Shown one piece after another: positions 1 through 10,150 of a stretch of 64,000 bases of DNA. This DNA is from Paradesertivirga sp965650335 (GTDB lineage Bacteria; Bacteroidota; Bacteroidia; Sphingobacteriales; Sphingobacteriaceae): the NCBI GenBank assembly GCA_965650335.1, contig CBFGOI010000001.1, positions 54,971 to 118,970 on the forward strand, read 5' to 3'. Position 1 is the stretch's first letter; every line of letters starts with the position of its first letter. The notes under the pieces were generated by a model. It did no database searches, was not told where the DNA came from, and saw only the letters and a list, made by a program, of their open reading frames with translations. A program made the position numbers and the translations under genes.

Positions 1-6
1 GTTCTT

Positions 7-2406
7 TTATTCATTTCTTAAACTTTTAATTGGATTTGCAATCGCTGCTTTGATAGTTTGAAGGATGATTAGCAAAGCAGTTATCGAAGTGAGCGCAGAC
101 AGAGCAATTAAAAAAGGTTGTCCCGTCAGGTCAATTCTGTACACATAATCCTCCAGCCAGCTCTGCATTATCAGATAGGCTACCGGACAAGCGATTATCC
201 CGGCTACCAGGATTACTCCCGAGAACTCTTTAAGGAAAAGCGAAATTATAGATGAGATAGAGGCTCCTAATACTTTTCTGATCCCAACCTCTTTTGTTCG
301 TTTTTGGATACTTAAAGAGATAAGGCTGAGGACACCCAACAGCACGATTATGAGACTTAATACGGTTGCAATATAAGCGGCTTTCTTTAACTGAATTTCG
401 GTGCTGTACATGGCCTTTAAAGTTTCGTCCATAAAAGAAAACTCAAAGGCCGATCCCGGAAGCAGTTTAGACCATTTTGTTTTAATCGCCGAAATTGCCT
501 CTGCAGTATTTACGGGGCTTATTTTAAAAGACAAAAATCGAAAAGTTTCGGTCTTGCCTATATGCTGAAACGCGATCGGCTGCACGGCTTGCTGCATGGA
601 TTCAAAATGAAAATCTTTTACAACACCGATAACAGTGAATACAGGTGAATCTTCTTCCATTCTTACTTGTTGCCCTATAGCTTCTCCCGCGTTATGCCAG
701 CCCAGAGCCTTTGCCAGTGTCTCGTTTATTACGATCTTGGATAAATCGTATTCACTTTTATTGTCGGGAAGAAAGGAACCAGCCATCAGGTGTATGGAGT
801 AAGTATCTGCATAGTTTTCATCCGCGCCCAAGCGTATTGAGGTTACCGCTTGGGCTGCATTTGAAGATGCCTTGTATAGATTTATTTTTCTTTCATGATT
901 GCCATTCGGGATTTGGTAAGATAACGTAGCACTTTTTATTTCAGGCATTGCCGCAAACTCATCACGGATGGTCTCCATATGCTCCACTCCTTTTTTTGAC
1001 CAGTCTCTGGGCACTTGTGCCGAAACAATAAAATCTTTGTTATAGCCAAGGTCGCTGTTCAGAAACAGCTTCACCTGGCTTGCAACAATCAAGGCTCCGA
1101 TAAAAACAATTAATGCAATACAGAACTGAAATCCTACTAATGCTTTGCGAAGCAGAATATTTTCTTTCGCAGTCTTTAAAACGCCTTTTAACGAATCAAC
1201 AGACTTTAACGAGGATAGTAAAATAGCGGGATAAATCCCTGCAAGGACTCCAACAATAAAGACAATAATAAAAGGCACCAAAATATAGCTTGAAGGATAA
1301 GAGGAGAGAACCGGAATATCTGTACCCAATAAACCACTTATGAAAGGCCTGAATAATTGATAGAAAATCAAAGAGAGACCAGCTGATATCGCTACAACCA
1401 ATATAGATTCGCTGAAGAACTGCAACACTAATTGTTTCCTCACCCCTCCCATTACTTTTCTTAAACCTATCTCTTTCATACGGGTAGCCGATCGGCTGAT
1501 TGTGATGTTGACGAAATTGATAATCGCCATTAGCAGAATGAAAAATGCTATAAAGGATAAGGTTTGCAGCATCTTTCTTACTGAGCCATTGCCGGAATAA
1601 TAATCTTCTAAAGGCGCTAGCTCTACTTTTAGATTTTTTCTGAACTGATTAGGCGTACGTTGCTTTATAAGTTGCGCTATAGGTTCCTCGAGAGCTTTCG
1701 GACTTACCCCCTCTTGTAATTCGATATAGCTCAGAATGTAAGGGTTAAACCACACATCCATATTCCTTCCGAAAAAGCTCGAGGAGCTTGCTGGAATAAA
1801 CACTTGATTGTTTTCGCCCCCGAAATAAGTAACCGAATTCCTTCCGGGTGCTTCCATTACTCCGGTGATGGAAAAATCGTGCTTAGTCCCTGAAAAACTT
1901 TCAATACTAAGCGTTTCCCCAATTACATCCGTTTTACCAAAATATTTAAGAGCGAGGCCTGACGATATCATAACAGTATAAGGGGCATTGAGAGCAGTTT
2001 TTGCATCGCCATGGATTAGCTTAAAACCGTACATGGAAAGAATGGTGCTGTCGCCTAGCTGCAGGCTCTCTCTAAAAATTTTATCCCCTTTAGAAACATT
2101 TGAGCCTATGCCGTCCCAACGAAAGTAATTCGCCACGAGGTTTGGGTACTGCTCCTTTAATGCCTTGGCCAGTGCCCCGACAGTGGTCTGCTCTATCCCC
2201 ATATTCGGGTCTTTCCATTTACTCTGCAGGATGTATTGATTTCCTGAATTTTTAAGTTGTTTGTTAACACGCAACTCAGCCCAAACATAACCAGCAATTA
2301 GCATAGCCGAAGCCAGCCCGATTGAAAGCCCAAAAATGTTTATGAAAGCGTATGCCTTGTTTTTCCATAGATTCCGCCAGGCGATTTTAAAGTAATTTTT
2401 TAGCAT
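7..2406 (-). CDS. MacB/FtsX-type ABC transporter permease, paralogue 1
   Basis: Inner-membrane permease subunit of a MacB-like ABC system. The protein has an N-terminal membrane helix (about residues 20-45), a periplasmic MacB_PCD-like domain, a three-helix FtsX block (about 285-420) with the cytoplasmic motif KEIGLRKVMGG, a second periplasmic domain, and a second FtsX block with KEVGIRKVLGAS. It ends in the family tail NPIKSLRNE. I chose the ATG at 2406 because MLKNYFKIAWRN is the conserved start of all the paralogues; an in-frame ATG lies three codons upstream at 2415. About 800 residues with two FtsX blocks is typical of the Bacteroidetes version, which is twice the size of E. coli LolC. 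It is the last gene of the leftward array, and no ATPase is encoded next to it. The substrate cannot be told from sequence. Confidence 0.93.
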   Translation of the reverse strand: MLKNYFKIAWRNLWKNKAYAFINIFGLSIGLASAMLIAGYVWAELRVNKQLKNSGNQYILQSKWKDPNMGIEQTTVGALAKALKEQYPNLVANYFRWDGIGSNVSKGDKIFRESLQLGDSTILSMYGFKLIHGDAKTALNAPYTVMISSGLALKYFGKTDVIGETLSIESFSGTKHDFSITGVMEAPGRNSVTYFGGENNQVFIPASSSSFFGRNMDVWFNPYILSYIELQEGVSPKALEEPIAQLIKQRTPNQFRKNLKVELAPLEDYYSGNGSVRKMLQTLSFIAFFILLMAIINFVNITISRSATRMKEIGLRKVMGGVRKQLVLQFFSESILVVAISAGLSLIFYQLFRPFISGLLGTDIPVLSSYPSSYILVPFIIVFIVGVLAGIYPAILLSSLKSVDSLKGVLKTAKENILLRKALVGFQFCIALIVFIGALIVASQVKLFLNSDLGYNKDFIVSAQVPRDWSKKGVEHMETIRDEFAAMPEIKSATLSYQIPNGNHERKINLYKASSNAAQAVTSIRLGADENYADTYSIHLMAGSFLPDNKSEYDLSKIVINETLAKALGWHNAGEAIGQQVRMEEDSPVFTVIGVVKDFHFESMQQAVQPIAFQHIGKTETFRFLSFKISPVNTAEAISAIKTKWSKLLPGSAFEFSFMDETLKAMYSTEIQLKKAAYIATVLSLIIVLLGVLSLISLSIQKRTKEVGIRKVLGASISSIISLFLKEFSGVILVAGIIACPVAYLIMQSWLEDYVYRIDLTGQPFLIALSALTSITALLIILQTIKAAIANPIKSLRNE

Positions 2407-2416
2407 GAGCTTCAAG

Positions 2417-4834
2417 TTATTCGGTTCTTAAACTTTTAATAGGATTTACCATCGCAGCCTTCAGTGCCTGGTAGCTCACGGTAATCAGAGCAATACTAAT
2501 TGCGCCCGCTGCGGCAAGCATGAAAACCCACCACGATAGTCCTATTCGGTATTCATAGCCATCCAGCCATCCCGAAAGGAAATGCCATGCTATCGGAAAT
2601 GCGATAAGGCATGAGATACATACGAGCAGCAAAAATTCCCATGAAAGAAGCCGCCATAAGCTTGCAGCTGAAGCTCCCAGAACTTTCCTAATTCCAATCT
2701 CTTTTTTCCGCTGCTCGGCCACGTATGAAGTTAATCCGAGCAAACCGAGGCACGAAATCAGGATCGCGAGCGACGCAAAAATGGTGGATAGTTTACCAGT
2801 ACGCTCTTCCATCGCAAATTTTTCTGCATACTCCATATCTACAAAAGAATAGCTGAAAGGCAGATCTGGAACCAGGGATTTATAGGTGGCTTCTAGTCGA
2901 GAGATTGCATCTGCAACACTCAGAGCCGGATTTAGCTTCAGGTACATCCAACTGGTGGCGTTATCGTAATTCACCAGGTATACGGTTGGTTGGCTGGAAC
3001 TGAAAGGAGAATCCATGACCTGGTTCTTTACCACCCCAATTATCTGAAGTTTTCCTTCGTCCCAGCGGATAAGTTCGCCTACCGGGTGTTTTAGGTTCAT
3101 GTATTCGGCGGCAGCTTCATTGATAATCATACTATACACCGGCCCCAGCTTGCTCGATTCGCTGGTTGAATCCGTGGCAAATTTCCTGGAGAAATCGCGT
3201 CCTTCTTTAATCTTCCAGCCCACAGTTTTTCCGAAGTCGTGCGATACCCAGAAGGTTCCAAAGTTCCATAGCTTGTCTGAAGCTTTGCCCTTCCACTCGA
3301 AACCGCCGCTGCGCGACCATATCTCTGTGATTGGACTGTTGGATAAGGCGAATTCATCGGCTGTGCGATCTGCCTTTAATTTGTCGCCTAAAAGCTTTGC
3401 ATTCCATCGCAGGGTTTTTGATGCCAGGCGTATGCCCACCAATCCTCCCGTATCATAGCCCAGAGGACGGTTTTTTGCATGCTGTATCTGCCTGTAAACT
3501 ACTATGGTTCCGATGATTAATGCTACAGATATTGTAAATTGAACTACTACTAATGCTTTACGCGGCAGGGAACCAGAACCACCAAAGCGTAAATTGCCTT
3601 TCAGGGTCTTCGTTGGATTAAATGCAGACAAGTAGAGGGCCGGATAACTGCCTGCAAGCAGACTGGTAAGGAAAATAAAAATGAAGCTGGCCGACCAAAA
3701 GTAAGGATTTGTCCATAAAACACTCATTTGCTTACCTGCAACCTGGTTAAACCAGGGCATGGTAATTACTACTAATCCTAAGGCAACTATAAAGGCAAGA
3801 AGGCTGACAAGGAATGATTCGCACAGAAACTGAGTCACCAGTTGTTTGCGAGCGGAGCCAACGGCTTTTCTCACTCCCACTTCCTTAGCTCTCTTTTCGC
3901 TCTTGGCAGTACTCAAATTCATAAAGTTGATGCAGGCAAGCAGCAATACAAAGGCGCCGGTGATGGAGAATAGCCACACAAACTGAATCCGTCCTCCAGT
4001 GTTAACTCCGTTTTTCCATTCGGAGTAAAGGTGCCAGCGGTTCATTGGGTGAAGGAAGGTTTTAGAATTAAATCTTTTACTTTCCTCATCCGAATTGTTA
4101 TGAATAATTTTTTCTATCCGTTTGGAGACTGCATCCATGCTTGTGTTATCGGCAATTTGTACATAGATAAGAACCGAGGTATTCTGCCAGTCATTTTTGC
4201 TCCTGGCCAGCCAGAGCTCGGTAGTGAGCAACAAGTCCCAGGGAGCAATAAAGTCGAGTTCTCCAAATTCCGTATTCCCGGGAAGGTCTTGATATACTCC
4301 ACCAACTTTCGCACTCGTTAAATCATCAATTTTAACAATTTTGTTGATGGGGTTCGAGGAGCCGAAGAGAGCCTTTGCCATAGATGCGGCAATGATCACC
4401 GTGCTGGGATCATTGAGTGCAGAACGACTGCCGGATATCATCTCGAGCGATAACATCTGCGGAGCTTCGGCCCCCATGAATCTGCCGCTTTTGGTGATGG
4501 TTTGTCCGTTGACAGTGATAAGGTGACTTTGCGTTTGGCGCGATAGTACGACATGTTTAAAGCTGCTTCCGTATCTGGTCCTCAGTTCCTGAGCAAGAGG
4601 CTGAGGCTTATACGCGGATGTTTTCCATTTACCATCCAGTGATCCTGTGCTGTAAACTTGCGCAATCGTATCGTAATTTTTAAAGCTTCGGTTGAATGAC
4701 AGCTCATCCCATATCCATAAACCTATGGTGATGGCAACTGCGATGCCAGCCGCTAAGCCGCCGACATTGATCAGGGAGGATACCTTATTTCTGATGAGAT
4801 TCCGCCAGGCGATTTTGAAGTAATTTTTTAGCAT
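2417..4834 (-). CDS. MacB/FtsX-type ABC transporter permease, paralogue 2
   Basis: Second member of the tandem permease array, with the same duplicated architecture: N-terminal anchor helix, periplasmic domain, FtsX block with KEVGVRKAVGSARKQL, second periplasmic domain, and FtsX block with KEIGIRKVLGASAASL. It ends NPIKSLRTE. The predicted cytoplasmic 'RK-G' loops are intact in both halves, so it is probably functional. It is separated from its neighbours by 5 bases upstream and about 10 downstream, which indicates cotranscription. The periplasmic domains share little obvious sequence with those of paralogue 1 while the membrane blocks are conserved, so I infer that the paralogues differ in partner or substrate rather than in mechanism. 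Confidence 0.93.
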   Translation of the reverse strand: MLKNYFKIAWRNLIRNKVSSLINVGGLAAGIAVAITIGLWIWDELSFNRSFKNYDTIAQVYSTGSLDGKWKTSAYKPQPLAQELRTRYGSSFKHVVLSRQTQSHLITVNGQTITKSGRFMGAEAPQMLSLEMISGSRSALNDPSTVIIAASMAKALFGSSNPINKIVKIDDLTSAKVGGVYQDLPGNTEFGELDFIAPWDLLLTTELWLARSKNDWQNTSVLIYVQIADNTSMDAVSKRIEKIIHNNSDEESKRFNSKTFLHPMNRWHLYSEWKNGVNTGGRIQFVWLFSITGAFVLLLACINFMNLSTAKSEKRAKEVGVRKAVGSARKQLVTQFLCESFLVSLLAFIVALGLVVITMPWFNQVAGKQMSVLWTNPYFWSASFIFIFLTSLLAGSYPALYLSAFNPTKTLKGNLRFGGSGSLPRKALVVVQFTISVALIIGTIVVYRQIQHAKNRPLGYDTGGLVGIRLASKTLRWNAKLLGDKLKADRTADEFALSNSPITEIWSRSGGFEWKGKASDKLWNFGTFWVSHDFGKTVGWKIKEGRDFSRKFATDSTSESSKLGPVYSMIINEAAAEYMNLKHPVGELIRWDEGKLQIIGVVKNQVMDSPFSSSQPTVYLVNYDNATSWMYLKLNPALSVADAISRLEATYKSLVPDLPFSYSFVDMEYAEKFAMEERTGKLSTIFASLAILISCLGLLGLTSYVAEQRKKEIGIRKVLGASAASLWRLLSWEFLLLVCISCLIAFPIAWHFLSGWLDGYEYRIGLSWWVFMLAAAGAISIALITVSYQALKAAMVNPIKSLRTE

Positions 4835-4839
4835 CTCGA

Positions 4840-7203
4840 TTATTCAGACCTTAAATTATTAACAGGATTAGTGAGCGCTGCCTTGATTGTGTGAAAGCAG
4901 GTGATAATTAAAGCTATTAGTAATGCAATTACTCCGGCTAAAGCAAAGACCCACCACCGGATTTCCACTTTATAAGCAAAATTCTGAAGCCATTTTTCCA
5001 TCGCCCACCACCCAATCGGCGAAGCGATTAGAATGGCAACGCACACCAGCTTTAAAAAGTCCTTCGATAGTAAAGCAGTAATTCCGGCTATAGAAGCACC
5101 TAACACCTTTCGGATGCCAATCTCTTTTGTCCGTTGTTCTGCTGCTAATGCCGCAAGGCTGAATAATCCTAATGCAGATATTACAATTGTTATCACGGCA
5201 AGCACCAGGATTAATGAAGAGGTTTGCTGATCGCGTTTGTAAAGATTATTAAATGCATCATCTAAAAAGATATATTCCAGTGGACTTTCGGGTACCAGTT
5301 TTTTCCAGGCTCTTTCAATGCTTTGTAATCCGACTGATGTATTAGACCCAGTTCGGACAACAAATTGATTTCTCCATCCCGAATTATTAAATATGACCAG
5401 CGAACCCGTTTTTTCGTGTAAGCTCTTAAATGAAAAATCTTTGACAACACCAACTATTTGGCCGCTTACACCGCGAAAAGTGAAAGGCTGACCTATTACG
5501 GGTGCCGGAAGCTTTAAATATTTCACAGCGGTTTCATTTACAATAAAGTCATGTTTGGAATTAGTTTCACCCTGCCGAAACCACCTGCCTTCTTTCATTT
5601 GCAATTGCAAAGTTTTTTGAAAATCAGCATCTGCAGAAAGTTGCGAAATCACCGGCTTATAGCTGGCATCCCGCCCTTCCCAGTCTGCACAGTCTGTACA
5701 CATGCTTCCATTATTTACTACCGATTGGCTGGAAGTTGACACACTTTCAATACCGCTTTGTGAAAATAATTCCTGCTTTATTTTTAGCAACAGCAATTCT
5801 TGACGTTCGCCGCTAACAGAAGATGGCAATCGAAAAGACAAAACCTGCGATCTATTATAACCCGGATTGATTGTTTGTATTAATTGCATTTGCCGGTAAA
5901 TAATAATAGTACCGGCTATAAGTACAATCGAAACCGTAAACTGAAGTATTACAAGGCTTTTTCTAAAAGATGTGTCTTTCATTTTAAGAAGGGAGCGACC
6001 ACTAAATACTTTTATTGGTTTAAAAGAAGAGAGCATTATTCCCGGGTAAATGCTATTAAGTAAAGTAGCAGTAAACACAGTAATTGCCAGTACTTTCCAC
6101 AATCCTATTGATAATATAGGCATGGCAAAAGTTCTTCCGGTAATTTGATTGAAAGCAGGTAGACTCAGCTTTACCAGAACAAGCGTAGTTAACAGGGCAA
6201 TTAAACTAATCAGTATAGACTCAATAACGAATTGAAAAAACAGATCAGACCTTCGTGCACCACTGATTTTCCTAACGCTTATTTCCCGGGCACGTAAACT
6301 GGCTTTTGCGGTGGTAAGGTTTACATAGTTTATACAAGCTACCAGCAATAATATAAAGCCAAGAAAACAGAATACGTAGACCGTACTGCGATTACCGTGA
6401 ATAAAAACCGAGTTCTGTATTTCATCCTCAAAATGCATTTCATTTAGTGAAATCATGCCGATGGAGGAGTCTTCATGCTTTTTCATCACGTCGGTTATTT
6501 TCTTCACAATGTTATCCAGCCTGCCCCCCGGAACCACTTTGACAAAGGTTAAATAATTGGCATTGCTCCAATTTTCATCATTTTCACGTACTCGTTTATT
6601 GGTAAGTATAGCAGCGATGGGTATAAATGCTTTGTATTGAAAACTAGAATTGACAGGTGCATCCTTTACAACTCCTGTTACCTGATAATTTATACTGTCT
6701 ATACGGATAGTTTCATCTACCGCGGGGCTGTTATTAAAAAGCTTTCTGGCTTCTGATGAGCTAAGAATGACACTGAAAATATTTTGATTGAATAAAGTCG
6801 GGCTGCCCTCTATAAATTCGTAATCAAACAAACTAAACCACTGATCATCTACGTACGCGCAATCTTTCTCATAAAACTGCTTATTGTTGATATTGAACAC
6901 CGGCGGGTTAGTTATATATAACCGTGAAGTTTTTTCAATTTCAGGTACTTCTTTTTTTATAGCTTCGGCTAAAAGCAAAGGCGTAGTTTCCCAAGTCCAA
7001 CCGGTAGTCGGAAGACGAGTAGTGAGGCGGTAGATCCTGTTTTCATCTTTATGATAATTATCGAAATTCAATTCGTTCTGCACCCAAACCATAATCAGAA
7101 CTGCAGCAGTCATACCTACAGAAAGACCAGCAATATTTATCAGGCCGGTGACCTTGTTTTTCCATAGACTGCGCCAGGCAGTCTTGAAATAGTTTTTTAG
7201 CAT
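4840..7203 (-). CDS. MacB/FtsX-type ABC transporter permease, paralogue 3
   Basis: Third tandem permease, 787 residues. It starts with the family hallmark MLKNYFKTAWRSL, followed by the anchor helix and two FtsX blocks. The first-block loop reads REISVRKISGARRSDL and the second KEIGIRKVLGASIAGI. The C-terminus NPVNNLRSE matches the family tail. The first periplasmic domain has the expected MacB_PCD length. It lies one base from paralogue 4 and five bases from paralogue 2, so all are surely one transcript. A short cysteine-containing stretch (MCTDCADWEG) in the second periplasmic domain has a counterpart in paralogue 5 (DCDVCSTGDIFWEG), a possible disulphide or metal site. This marks 3 and 5 as a subgroup. 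Confidence 0.93.
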   Translation of the reverse strand: MLKNYFKTAWRSLWKNKVTGLINIAGLSVGMTAAVLIMVWVQNELNFDNYHKDENRIYRLTTRLPTTGWTWETTPLLLAEAIKKEVPEIEKTSRLYITNPPVFNINNKQFYEKDCAYVDDQWFSLFDYEFIEGSPTLFNQNIFSVILSSSEARKLFNNSPAVDETIRIDSINYQVTGVVKDAPVNSSFQYKAFIPIAAILTNKRVRENDENWSNANYLTFVKVVPGGRLDNIVKKITDVMKKHEDSSIGMISLNEMHFEDEIQNSVFIHGNRSTVYVFCFLGFILLLVACINYVNLTTAKASLRAREISVRKISGARRSDLFFQFVIESILISLIALLTTLVLVKLSLPAFNQITGRTFAMPILSIGLWKVLAITVFTATLLNSIYPGIMLSSFKPIKVFSGRSLLKMKDTSFRKSLVILQFTVSIVLIAGTIIIYRQMQLIQTINPGYNRSQVLSFRLPSSVSGERQELLLLKIKQELFSQSGIESVSTSSQSVVNNGSMCTDCADWEGRDASYKPVISQLSADADFQKTLQLQMKEGRWFRQGETNSKHDFIVNETAVKYLKLPAPVIGQPFTFRGVSGQIVGVVKDFSFKSLHEKTGSLVIFNNSGWRNQFVVRTGSNTSVGLQSIERAWKKLVPESPLEYIFLDDAFNNLYKRDQQTSSLILVLAVITIVISALGLFSLAALAAEQRTKEIGIRKVLGASIAGITALLSKDFLKLVCVAILIASPIGWWAMEKWLQNFAYKVEIRWWVFALAGVIALLIALIITCFHTIKAALTNPVNNLRSE

Positions 7204-7204
7204 C

Positions 7205-9595
7205 TCATTCAGATCTTAAGTTTTTTACGGGATTAGCTATAGCGGCCTTAACTGCCTGGAAACTGATCGTTATTGCAGCAATTGCAATTATAATCGCCCC
7301 AGCTGCAATAAATATCCACCCACTGATATTCATTCTATATGAAAAACTTTGCAGCCACACATTAGCCGCCCACCAGCCTAATGGCATTGAAATTAATACT
7401 GAGACCAGGATGAGGCGTATAAAATCCTTGCTAAGTAATAAGCTCAGGTCACTGATACCGGCGCCTAATATCTTTCTGATCCCTATTTCTTTTGTCCGCT
7501 GGCTTACTAAAAATGCGCTCAGGGCAAATAATCCCATGATGGAAATGAGAATCGCTAGAAGAGCAAAAAAGGTAATAATCTTTTGCAGCCTTACATGTGC
7601 GGCAAAAAGTCTCTGAAAGTTGTCGTCCAGGAAAGAATACCGGATGGGAGTATCCGGATCAATGGTTTTCCAGGCACTTTCAATAGCATCAACAGACTTT
7701 TTGACCTGTGCGCCATTTAATTTTACCAATATGCCCCCTCCTGATTGAAACCTGCAGGCTTTATTGCCGATTGTGAAGACAGTTGGCTGTATCAGTCTCT
7801 CAAAGCCTGATACGTTGAAATCGTTCACAATGCCAATTACCTGAACGGCAACACTATCACAATAAGGAAATGATATCGTCGCTCCGATGGGGTTTTCAAT
7901 ATTTAATTTTTTTGCTGCACTTTCATTAATGACGGCAGTTCGGGTGTTTTGATCCGCATAGCGGTTATCAAATAATCTTCCTGCCCTTAATCCAATGCTA
8001 AGAGTTTTAAAGTAATCATCACTTACCTTAACTGATACCATCCTGTACTCTTTCTCACGGCATTTAAAATTAATGGTAGAAGTATCACTGCTTGCATCAC
8101 CCGGAACCGTAGTGGTTTTAGATACATACTGCACACCGGATATATTTAATAAGACACTCCTTGTCAGATCAAAATCCTGATCCCGTACTTTTTGAGGTGC
8201 TTCGAGCCGCATTACCTGGTCGGGTATAAAACCTTTGTCTTTTGTTTGCATGAAACGCATTTGGTTTCTTATTACCAACGTGCTCATAATAAAAAAGGCA
8301 GCAACAACAAACTGAACCACTATAAGTGAATTTCGAAAAGCAGTCCCCTTTGTCCCTCTTGTATAATCGCCTCTTAAAACCTTTGTAATATTATAGCGGG
8401 CAAGAAAAAAAGATGGGTACAGGCTGGAAAGAATAATTACGCCCAGCAAACACAATGTAATTTGCACGGAAAGAGACAGTAATGTACCGGATTGAAAGAA
8501 GCTGAGATTAATGTTAAATGAACTATTGAAGTAAGGCAGTAAAAGGTTAACCAAAAGCAGGGCTATGCAGAGACTTAAAAAACATTGAAGCGCAATTTCA
8601 CACATAAATTGCCATTGCAATTGCCTCATTCCTGAACCTAATACTTTTCTTACACCAACTTCTTTTGCTCTTCTTACCGAAGCTGCGATAGAAAGATTGC
8701 TGAAGTTAATGGCCCCGGCAAGTAGTAATAATGAAGCCAATACTAGCAACACGGAAACGGTGATAAAATTACTTGATCCGTGCTTTGGAAAATTGTGTAT
8801 ATCTGAAACAGCATCAACAAACAAGCCTTCCTGGTGCCCGGCTTTCCGAAAAGCATTAAGGGATTGGTTGTTTTTCTTCAGGCGGGCATTATAATAAACC
8901 GTATTAATTTCCTGTTCAAGCTCAGGCCCCGATTTTTCTGATTTTGTCTTTACATAAGTCAGATAAGAATAATTCTCCCAAAAATTATTTGACTTTTCGT
9001 AAGGACTGCGGTAAATGAATTGCGCATTTAAATGACTGGGTGTAGTCGACCGTTCGATAATGCCGGTTACCTCGCATTCAAAAGAATTAAACAGTTTGAT
9101 AGTTTTACCAATAGGATTGGCACGATCAAATAGTTTTCCGGCAACATCCCGGCTTATTATAATAGCATTTGGTTTATCTAATACAGTGGCTGCATTTCCG
9201 TTACTTATTTCGTATGGGAATACCTTTAAAAAGCAAGAATCGGCTTCTATTCCTCCTTTCTGGAAAATCTTTTTTTCCGCTGTGCTTAGCAATACTTCAA
9301 AATCAGCGGCGGGCTGCATAGTCGTGGCTACTTCTATGGCGGGTACCTGTTCCTTCAGAAGCTCTGCCAAGGGGGCTGGTGTAGTGGGCCGAATGTCGTC
9401 GTCTGTACGAAGCGATACTTTATAGACCCGTTTTAAAGAACTATCCCATGTATCATAACTCAGCTCATAGTTCAGGTAAAGCAGTATGATTATAAAGCCC
9501 GTTAACCCTGCTGCCAATCCAAAAATATTAATGAAACTAAAAGCCTTGTTACTTTTGAGATTTCTCCAGGCTATTTTAAAATAATATAGCATCAT
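7205..9595 (-). CDS. MacB/FtsX-type ABC transporter permease, paralogue 4
   Basis: Fourth tandem permease, 796 residues, beginning MMLYYFKIAWRNL. Loops after the FtsX helices are KEVGVRKVLGSGMRQL and KEIGIRKILGAGISDL, and the tail is NPVKNLRSE. One base separates it from paralogue 3 downstream. Upstream of its start the array is broken by debris of further permease copies (the tails at 9624 and 9912), so this is the first intact gene of the left-hand sub-array. Whether it is read from the distal promoter at the ATPase or from a local one cannot be decided from sequence. Confidence 0.93.
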   Translation of the reverse strand: MMLYYFKIAWRNLKSNKAFSFINIFGLAAGLTGFIIILLYLNYELSYDTWDSSLKRVYKVSLRTDDDIRPTTPAPLAELLKEQVPAIEVATTMQPAADFEVLLSTAEKKIFQKGGIEADSCFLKVFPYEISNGNAATVLDKPNAIIISRDVAGKLFDRANPIGKTIKLFNSFECEVTGIIERSTTPSHLNAQFIYRSPYEKSNNFWENYSYLTYVKTKSEKSGPELEQEINTVYYNARLKKNNQSLNAFRKAGHQEGLFVDAVSDIHNFPKHGSSNFITVSVLLVLASLLLLAGAINFSNLSIAASVRRAKEVGVRKVLGSGMRQLQWQFMCEIALQCFLSLCIALLLVNLLLPYFNSSFNINLSFFQSGTLLSLSVQITLCLLGVIILSSLYPSFFLARYNITKVLRGDYTRGTKGTAFRNSLIVVQFVVAAFFIMSTLVIRNQMRFMQTKDKGFIPDQVMRLEAPQKVRDQDFDLTRSVLLNISGVQYVSKTTTVPGDASSDTSTINFKCREKEYRMVSVKVSDDYFKTLSIGLRAGRLFDNRYADQNTRTAVINESAAKKLNIENPIGATISFPYCDSVAVQVIGIVNDFNVSGFERLIQPTVFTIGNKACRFQSGGGILVKLNGAQVKKSVDAIESAWKTIDPDTPIRYSFLDDNFQRLFAAHVRLQKIITFFALLAILISIMGLFALSAFLVSQRTKEIGIRKILGAGISDLSLLLSKDFIRLILVSVLISMPLGWWAANVWLQSFSYRMNISGWIFIAAGAIIIAIAAITISFQAVKAAIANPVKNLRSE

Positions 9596-9623
9596 GATTT
9601 TATACTCTTTTTTTAAAATGAGC

Positions 9624-9683
9624 TTATTCCGTTCGTAATGACTTCACAGGATTTGCCACTGTCATCTTATAATTTTGATGCCA
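9624..9683 (-). pseudogene. Remnant: last ~19 codons of an ABC permease
   Basis: Reading leftwards, the last 19 codons before the stop at 9624-9626 translate to a peptide ending in NPVKSLRTE. This is the C-terminal tail shared by every permease in the array, preceded by a residue pattern matching the end of the last membrane helix. A stop codon closes the frame a few codons upstream and nothing else of the gene is recognisable. It is the fossil of a permease gene lost by deletion between paralogue 4 and the beta-helix protein gene. Confidence 0.7.
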
Positions 9684-9911
9684 TATTTATAAATTATTGA
9701 ATATCAAAATCTTACAAAGGCACTATACTCTTTTGTGTTCGAATCCGAACAGCCACTGCACGCTTTTGGTCAATCTCTTTAATGCCTGAAAGGCACCCAT
9801 CTGTTATTTCAAATGCAGCTCAACCCCTCCCAAACCACCGTTCACTAATACATCGATATTGTTGAAAGTTTTTCCATAAAGTTTGTTGATATTATATTGC
9901 ATGTTCTGCCT
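9684..9911. other. Debris between permease remnants
   Basis: About 230 bases without a convincing gene. A 32-codon leftward open frame (9804-9902, beginning MQYNINKLYG and ending GGVELHLK) is the only continuous reading and I do not recognise it. It may be another truncated piece. Placed between two orphan permease tails, the stretch is best read as the scar of deletions. Confidence 0.4.
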
Positions 9912-10150
9912 TTATTCGGTTCTTAGATTCTTAACAGGATTTGCGTTAGCAGCTTTCAATGTTTGGGCACATATCGTAATAAGGGCAATGCCCGTCATAA
10001 CTAAACCACTCAGCATAAATGCTGTCCAGTCAATATCTGCCTTATAAGCGAAGCCCTCCAGCCATTTGTTAAGGATTGTCCAGGCAATGGGTATCGAGAT
10101 AACAAATGCCAGGAGTACCGGTCTGATAAAGTAGAGAAGAGCAAGACGAT
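9912..10150 (-). pseudogene. Remnant: C-terminal FtsX block of an ABC permease
   Basis: The reading frame ending at 9912 gives about 75 residues that match the last two membrane helices and tail of the permease family: a helix with ISIPIAW, then a WLEGFAYKADIDW turn, a second helix, and NPVKNLRTE. Paralogues have SPIAW...WL.NY.YRI at the same place. Everything N-terminal is missing. Upstream, in the same frame, the sequence changes into part of an unrelated secreted protein (see the next entry). The junction lies near 10150. Confidence 0.75.
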